This document shows, in pieces, positions 5,632-7,380 of a stretch of DNA of 7,380 nucleotides. The stretch's first letter is position 1, and each line of letters starts with the position of its first letter. The DNA comes from Betaproteobacteria bacterium (GTDB lineage: Bacteria > Pseudomonadota > Gammaproteobacteria > Burkholderiales > Burkholderiaceae_C). Below the pieces are notes generated by a model. That model was given only the letters and a program-made list of their open reading frames with translations, was not told where the DNA came from and ran no database searches. The stretch spans positions 1 to 7,380 of the forward strand of contig RFSP01000091.1 of assembly GCA_009923895.1 (NCBI GenBank), in the 5' to 3' direction. A program made the position numbers and the translations under genes.

Positions 5632-6264
5632 GGCGTTTCGGGCCCGCCAAGCCCCCAACAAGGCCAGCAACCCGGGCACGATGATCATCAACCACACCAG
5701 CAAGCTGAAATTCTGCTTGACGATGGGCAGGTTGCCAAAAAGATAGCCCGCTCCTGTCAGCGACACCACCCACAGCCCACCGCCCACGACGTCATAAAAC
5801 GTGAATTTGCGGCGGGTCATTTGCGCCACGCCGGCCACAAAGGGGGCAAAAGTTCTCACAAATGGCATGAAGCGAGCGGCAATGAGCATCACGCCCCCGT
5901 AACGCTCGTAAAACGCGTGTGCACGGTCAAATGCCGTTCGATTGAACCAGCGCGAATTTTCCCAAGCAAAGACGCGATCGCCAAAATGGCGGCCAATGGT
6001 GTAATTGGTTTGGTTGCCCAACACAGCCGCAGCCCACAGCAAGGCCATGACCAAGGGCAAATTCATCAGCTCCACGCCGCACAAGGTGCCCACCACAAAC
6101 AACAGCGAGTCACCCGGCAAAAATGGCATGACCACGAGCCCGGTTTCCACGAAGATGATCAAAAACAAGAGCAGATAGACCCACAGGCCGTAGGTCATGA
6201 CAAAAGTCTGCAGGTGCTTGTCCACGTGCAAAACGAAATCCAGTACAAAGGTCAGCAGGTCCAT
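5623..6264 (-). CDS. DedA-family inner-membrane protein
   Basis: A 213-residue DedA (SNARE-associated/VTT type) membrane protein. Family members are proton-dependent transporters or lipid flippases/scramblases that support membrane potential, cell division and drug resistance. Seen: hydrophobic segments near 27-45, 52-63, 67-82, 122-147, 158-175 and 186-205; VETGLVVMPFLPGDSLLF at 39-56; and RFMPFVRTFAPFVAG at 131-145. Glu40, Asp52, Arg131 and Arg137 match, shifted by one, the essential Glu39, Asp51, Arg130 and Arg136 known from E. coli YqjA/YghB, so it looks functional. The start at 6264 fits the family; the next Met (residue 23) would cut the first segment. GAGGG touches the ATG, too close for a Shine-Dalgarno, while GATAAT ends 6 bases before it. 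It overlaps the amidase stop by 9 bases and sits against the direction of the tsaE-amidase-mutL genes. Confidence 0.93.
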   Translation of the reverse strand: MDLLTFVLDFVLHVDKHLQTFVMTYGLWVYLLLFLIIFVETGLVVMPFLPGDSLLFVVGTLCGVELMNLPLVMALLWAAAVLGNQTNYTIGRHFGDRVFAWENSRWFNRTAFDRAHAFYERYGGVMLIAARFMPFVRTFAPFVAGVAQMTRRKFTFYDVVGGGLWVVSLTGAGYLFGNLPIVKQNFSLLVWLMIIVPGLLALLGAWRARNASE

Positions 6265-6270
6265 CCCTCA

Positions 6271-6276
6271 ATTATC
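6271..6276 (-). promoter_or_regulatory. Possible -10 hexamer for the DedA-family gene
   Basis: GATAAT on the minus strand matches TATAAT at 5 of 6 positions and ends 6 bases before the ATG at 6264. Transcription would begin at or next to the start codon. No clear -35 at 16-18 bases spacing. Whatever drives the gene must lie in the 56-base gap or within mutL. Confidence 0.35.
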
Positions 6277-6308
6277 AATGCCCAGTGCAAGACGCACTCC
6301 ATCCTTTC

Positions 6309-6314
6309 TACAAT
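6309..6314 (+). promoter_or_regulatory. Possible -10 hexamer for mutL
   Basis: TACAAT matches TATAAT at 5 of 6 positions and ends 6 bases before the ATG at 6321. No good -35 is seen at the usual spacing and no Shine-Dalgarno lies between it and the start. A leaderless mutL message would fit. Because the DedA-family gene runs the other way, mutL needs its own promoter here unless transcripts from the amidase gene read through. Confidence 0.35.
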
Positions 6315-6320
6315 GCCCTG

Positions 6321-7380
6321 ATGCAGGAACGACTTTCACCGCCACGCCGACCCATTCGGGAGCTGCCCGACGAGCTGATCAGCCAAATTGCAGCGGGCGA
6401 AGTCATTGAGCGACCCGCTTCGGTGGTGCGCGAGCTGGTGGACAACGCCCTGGATGCCGGCGCACAACACGTGGTGGTGCGCCTGATGTCCGGTGGGGTG
6501 CGCAGCATCGTGGTGGAAGACGACGGCATGGGTATCAGCCCGTCCGAACTGCCGCTGGCGCTGCGGCGCCATGCCACGAGCAAGATTGCAAGCTTGCATG
6601 AGCTGGAGCAGGTGGGCACCATGGGTTTTCGTGGCGAGGCCCTGGCCGCCGTGGCCAGCGTGAGCGAGATGTCCCTCATTTCGCGTACGCAAGATGCCCC
6701 CCACGCACACGCGCTCGACGCCAGGTCTGGGGAATTGCGGCCTGCAGCCCGCGCAGTAGGCACCACGGTGGAAGTCAGGGAGCTCTTTTTCTCCACACCG
6801 GCCCGCCGCAAGTTTTTGAAGTCGCAGGCCACCGAGCTGTCGCATGCTGTGGAAGCGGTGCGGCGCCATGCCTTGGCCCGCCCGGATGTGGCGTTTTCTG
6901 TGTGGCACGAGGGCAAGTGGGTGGCTCAATGGAAAGCCACCTCGCCCATGGAGCGGATCACCGATGTCCTGGGCAAAGACTTCATCGGAGCCAGCCGTGC
7001 CCTTCAGGTGCAAGCGGGGCCCATGCAGCTGTCAGGACAGATCGGGCACCCGGAGGCTGCACGCAGCCGTTCAGACCTTCAATACCTCTTTGTCAATGGC
7101 CGCTTTGTGCGCGATCGGCTGGTGTCCCACGCCATCCGCGCCGCCTACGAGGACCAGTTGCACGGCAGCCGTCAGCCCAGCTACGTGATGTTTTTGCAGC
7201 TCCCTGCAGACCTGGTGGATGTGAACGTGCATCCCACCAAAATCGAGGTGCGATTTCGCGACGGGCGGGCTGTGCACCAGGCTGTGCAAAACGCCGTTCA
7301 AGATGCGCTGGCACCGTCGCGCGCCCACGTGGCAGTGTCCCCCGTGTCAGCGCCGGTCGAACCAAACGAGGCGGGCCCAT
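6321..7380 (+). CDS. mutL: DNA mismatch repair protein MutL (N-terminal part, runs off the right edge)
   Basis: MutL couples mismatch recognition by MutS to strand removal. The 353 visible codons cover the whole GHKL ATPase and the transducer domain. Motifs: QIAAGEVIERPASVVRELVD (22-41) with the catalytic Glu38, and Asn42 for magnesium; EDDGMGI (66-72) with the ATP-contacting Asp67; RHATSKI (83-89); GFRGEAL (102-108) in the ATP lid; GTTVEV (147-152) and STPARRKFL (158-166); VNGR (258-261); and VDVNVHPTK (299-307) with Lys307, at the same number as E. coli Lys307. All key ATPase residues are present. From about residue 333 the sequence turns into a Pro/Ala/Val-rich linker. The C-terminal dimerisation domain lies outside, so whether it carries the endonuclease DQHA motif cannot be told. 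The start at 6321 leaves about 10 extra residues before the family's usual N terminus. No Shine-Dalgarno is visible. Confidence 0.97.
   Translation, partial: MQERLSPPRRPIRELPDELISQIAAGEVIERPASVVRELVDNALDAGAQHVVVRLMSGGVRSIVVEDDGMGISPSELPLALRRHATSKIASLHELEQVGTMGFRGEALAAVASVSEMSLISRTQDAPHAHALDARSGELRPAARAVGTTVEVRELFFSTPARRKFLKSQATELSHAVEAVRRHALARPDVAFSVWHEGKWVAQWKATSPMERITDVLGKDFIGASRALQVQAGPMQLSGQIGHPEAARSRSDLQYLFVNGRFVRDRLVSHAIRAAYEDQLHGSRQPSYVMFLQLPADLVDVNVHPTKIEVRFRDGRAVHQAVQNAVQDALAPSRAHVAVSPVSAPVEPNEAGP

Noticed and set aside
6313..6323. A two-codon upstream frame (ATG CCC TGA) ending on the mutL start codon
   Set aside because: It overlaps the likely -10 hexamer, so it may not be transcribed at all, and such a short frame arises easily by chance. 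A similar three-codon frame at 1646-1657 before the chalcone-isomerase-like gene was dismissed for the same reason.
1..7380. A new defence, phage or mobile system
   Set aside because: Each coding region belongs to a recognisable family, and I found no transposase, integrase, terminal repeats, att-like duplication, CRISPR repeats or shift in base composition.

Overview
The window looks like ordinary chromosome from a betaproteobacterium of the order Burkholderiales, most likely the Comamonadaceae. That call is an inference from its GC-rich coding style, the Bug/TctC-type binding protein, the secreted chalcone-isomerase-like protein and the queG-tsaE-amidase-mutL gene order. I see no mobile element, RNA gene, CRISPR array or phage gene. 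Almost every base is coding: the gaps between genes are 33, 70, 7 and 56 bases, and there is no gene-free stretch over 300 bases.

Layout. (1) Bases 1-986, minus: a Bug/TctC periplasmic substrate-binding protein, complete or missing only its last residue(s) at the window edge. (2) 1020-1649, minus: a secreted chalcone-isomerase-like protein, 33 bases upstream of the binding protein and probably in the same transcript. (3) 1720-2631, plus: an AEC-family (auxin efflux carrier type) permease, divergent from (2) across a 70-base gap that holds two overlapping inverted repeats. (4) 2639-3772, minus: QueG, epoxyqueuosine reductase, convergent with (3). (5) 3771-4262, plus: TsaE, the ATPase for the tRNA t6A modification. 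Its start codon lies in the same CCATGG palindrome as that of queG on the other strand. (6) 4252-5631, plus: an AmiC-type N-acetylmuramoyl-L-alanine amidase, overlapping tsaE by 11 bases. (7) 5623-6264, minus: a DedA-family membrane protein that overlaps the amidase stop tail to tail. (8) 6321-7380, plus: the N-terminal ATPase part of MutL, running off the right edge.

How the genes relate. queG and tsaE both act on tRNA: queuosine at the wobble base, and t6A at position 37 of ANN-decoding tRNAs. tsaE-amidase-mutL is an old proteobacterial neighbourhood (E. coli has tsaE-amiB-mutL), here split by a dedA gene on the opposite strand. The amidase separates daughter cells, and DedA proteins support the envelope and the proton gradient. 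The left third (binding protein, chalcone-isomerase-like protein, permease) is accessory, transport-related sequence with no clear shared pathway.

I did not find a previously undescribed system. The points most worth a second look are regulatory and architectural. Five starts lack a usable Shine-Dalgarno sequence and have a -10-like hexamer ending 6-7 bases before the ATG, which suggests leaderless transcripts. The queG and tsaE start codons overlap head to head. There are competing hairpins before the permease gene, and two strong inverted repeats lie inside the amidase gene.
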